Source: Bordetella parapertussis (GTDB lineage Bacteria; Pseudomonadota; Gammaproteobacteria; Burkholderiales; SG8-39). Taken from it: a DNA stretch of 5,506 bases. Shown piece by piece: positions 5,207 to 5,506 of this stretch. The notes under the pieces are model-generated. The model was not told the DNA's origin, ran no database searches, and saw nothing but the letters and a program-made list of their open reading frames with translations. Position 1 is the stretch's first letter. Each line of letters begins with the position of its first letter. The translations under genes were made by a program, and so were the position numbers. Location of the stretch: positions 1 through 5,506 of the forward strand of contig CAMBSA010000163.1 in the NCBI GenBank assembly GCA_945869935.1. The letters run 5' to 3'.

Positions 5207-5491
5207 ATGGCGCGCATGCACAATCCGCCGCATCCCGGCGAAATCCTCCGGGAGTTTTTCCCCGAGGGCATGACGGTGGAAACCTTTGCGCAACGTCTGG
5301 GCGTGTCGCGTGTGCAGGTTTCCCGTATTCTGAACGGGCGATCGGGGATCTCGGCGGACATGGCGATCCGTATCGGCCTGCTCACGCGCACTACACCCGA
5401 ATCGTGGCTCGCGGGACAAACGAAATGGGACCTGTGGCAAGCCTCGCAGAAGCCCCTCCCGGCGGTTCAGCCCTTCCAGCGCGCGGCATAG
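5207..5491 (+). CDS. higA: HigA-family antitoxin, XRE-type regulator
   Basis: This 94-residue protein is a typical HigA antitoxin: it neutralises HigB and represses its own operon. It opens with NPPHPGEILREFF (6-18), the family signature. The helix-turn-helix follows at about 23-55: TVETFAQRLGVSRVQVSRIL, then NGRSGISADMAIRI. The C-terminus continues with TTPESWLAGQTKWDLWQA, again standard for HigA. The ATG at 5207 is preferred over the ATG at 5216 because AGGAG (5196-5200) lies six bases upstream of it and overlaps the end of the higB remnant. The gene appears intact although its toxin is truncated, so it may survive as a free regulator or as protection against related HigB toxins elsewhere; that role is inference. 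Confidence 0.9.
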   Translation: MARMHNPPHPGEILREFFPEGMTVETFAQRLGVSRVQVSRILNGRSGISADMAIRIGLLTRTTPESWLAGQTKWDLWQASQKPLPAVQPFQRAA

Positions 5492-5506
5492 ACAAACCGG
5501 GATTTC

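Overview
The window comes from a high-GC bacterium. The GC-rich coding, the gene families and the presence of tripartite tricarboxylate transporter (Tct) genes, which are very abundant in Betaproteobacteria, suggest a proteobacterium and perhaps a betaproteobacterium. That placement is inference; no marker gene is present.

The region is an accessory island made mostly of type II toxin-antitoxin (TA) modules in different states of decay. Left to right: (1) an intact Phd/UPF0175-type antitoxin (26-367, +) overlapping a DUF3368 PIN-like toxin that is cut off by a stop codon (339-473, +); (2) a lone small antitoxin (601-849, +) with no toxin after it; (3) two 36-bp repeats separated by exactly 34 bp (889-994), with the geometry and 3' end of a CRISPR array, and a third copy about 0.7 kb further on (1691-1726); (4) between repeats 2 and 3, on the minus strand, an apparently complete antitoxin/MazF-PemK pair (1555-1023) with a 4-nt GTGA overlap, a perfect -10 box and an inverted repeat at its start; (5) on the minus strand, a single reading frame that starts as TctB and ends as the C-terminal part of TctA (1823-3136), apparently an in-frame deletion fusion with a damaged 5' end; (6) an intact hipBA operon on the minus strand (4845-3254), whose promoter carries three TATCG-N7-CGATA operators spaced exactly 26 bp apart; (7) the C-terminal remnant of a HigB toxin followed by an intact HigA antitoxin (5096-5491, +).

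The TA genes show a consistent pattern. Two modules look complete (the MazF type and HipBA). Three keep the antitoxin but have a broken or missing toxin (DUF3368, the lone antitoxin, HigB). This fits repeated capture of addiction modules followed by toxin loss. The most unusual points are a TA module lying between copies of a CRISPR-like repeat, the strictly phased hip operator array, and the TctB-TctA fusion. No cas genes are visible, so the CRISPR interpretation rests on repeat structure alone.
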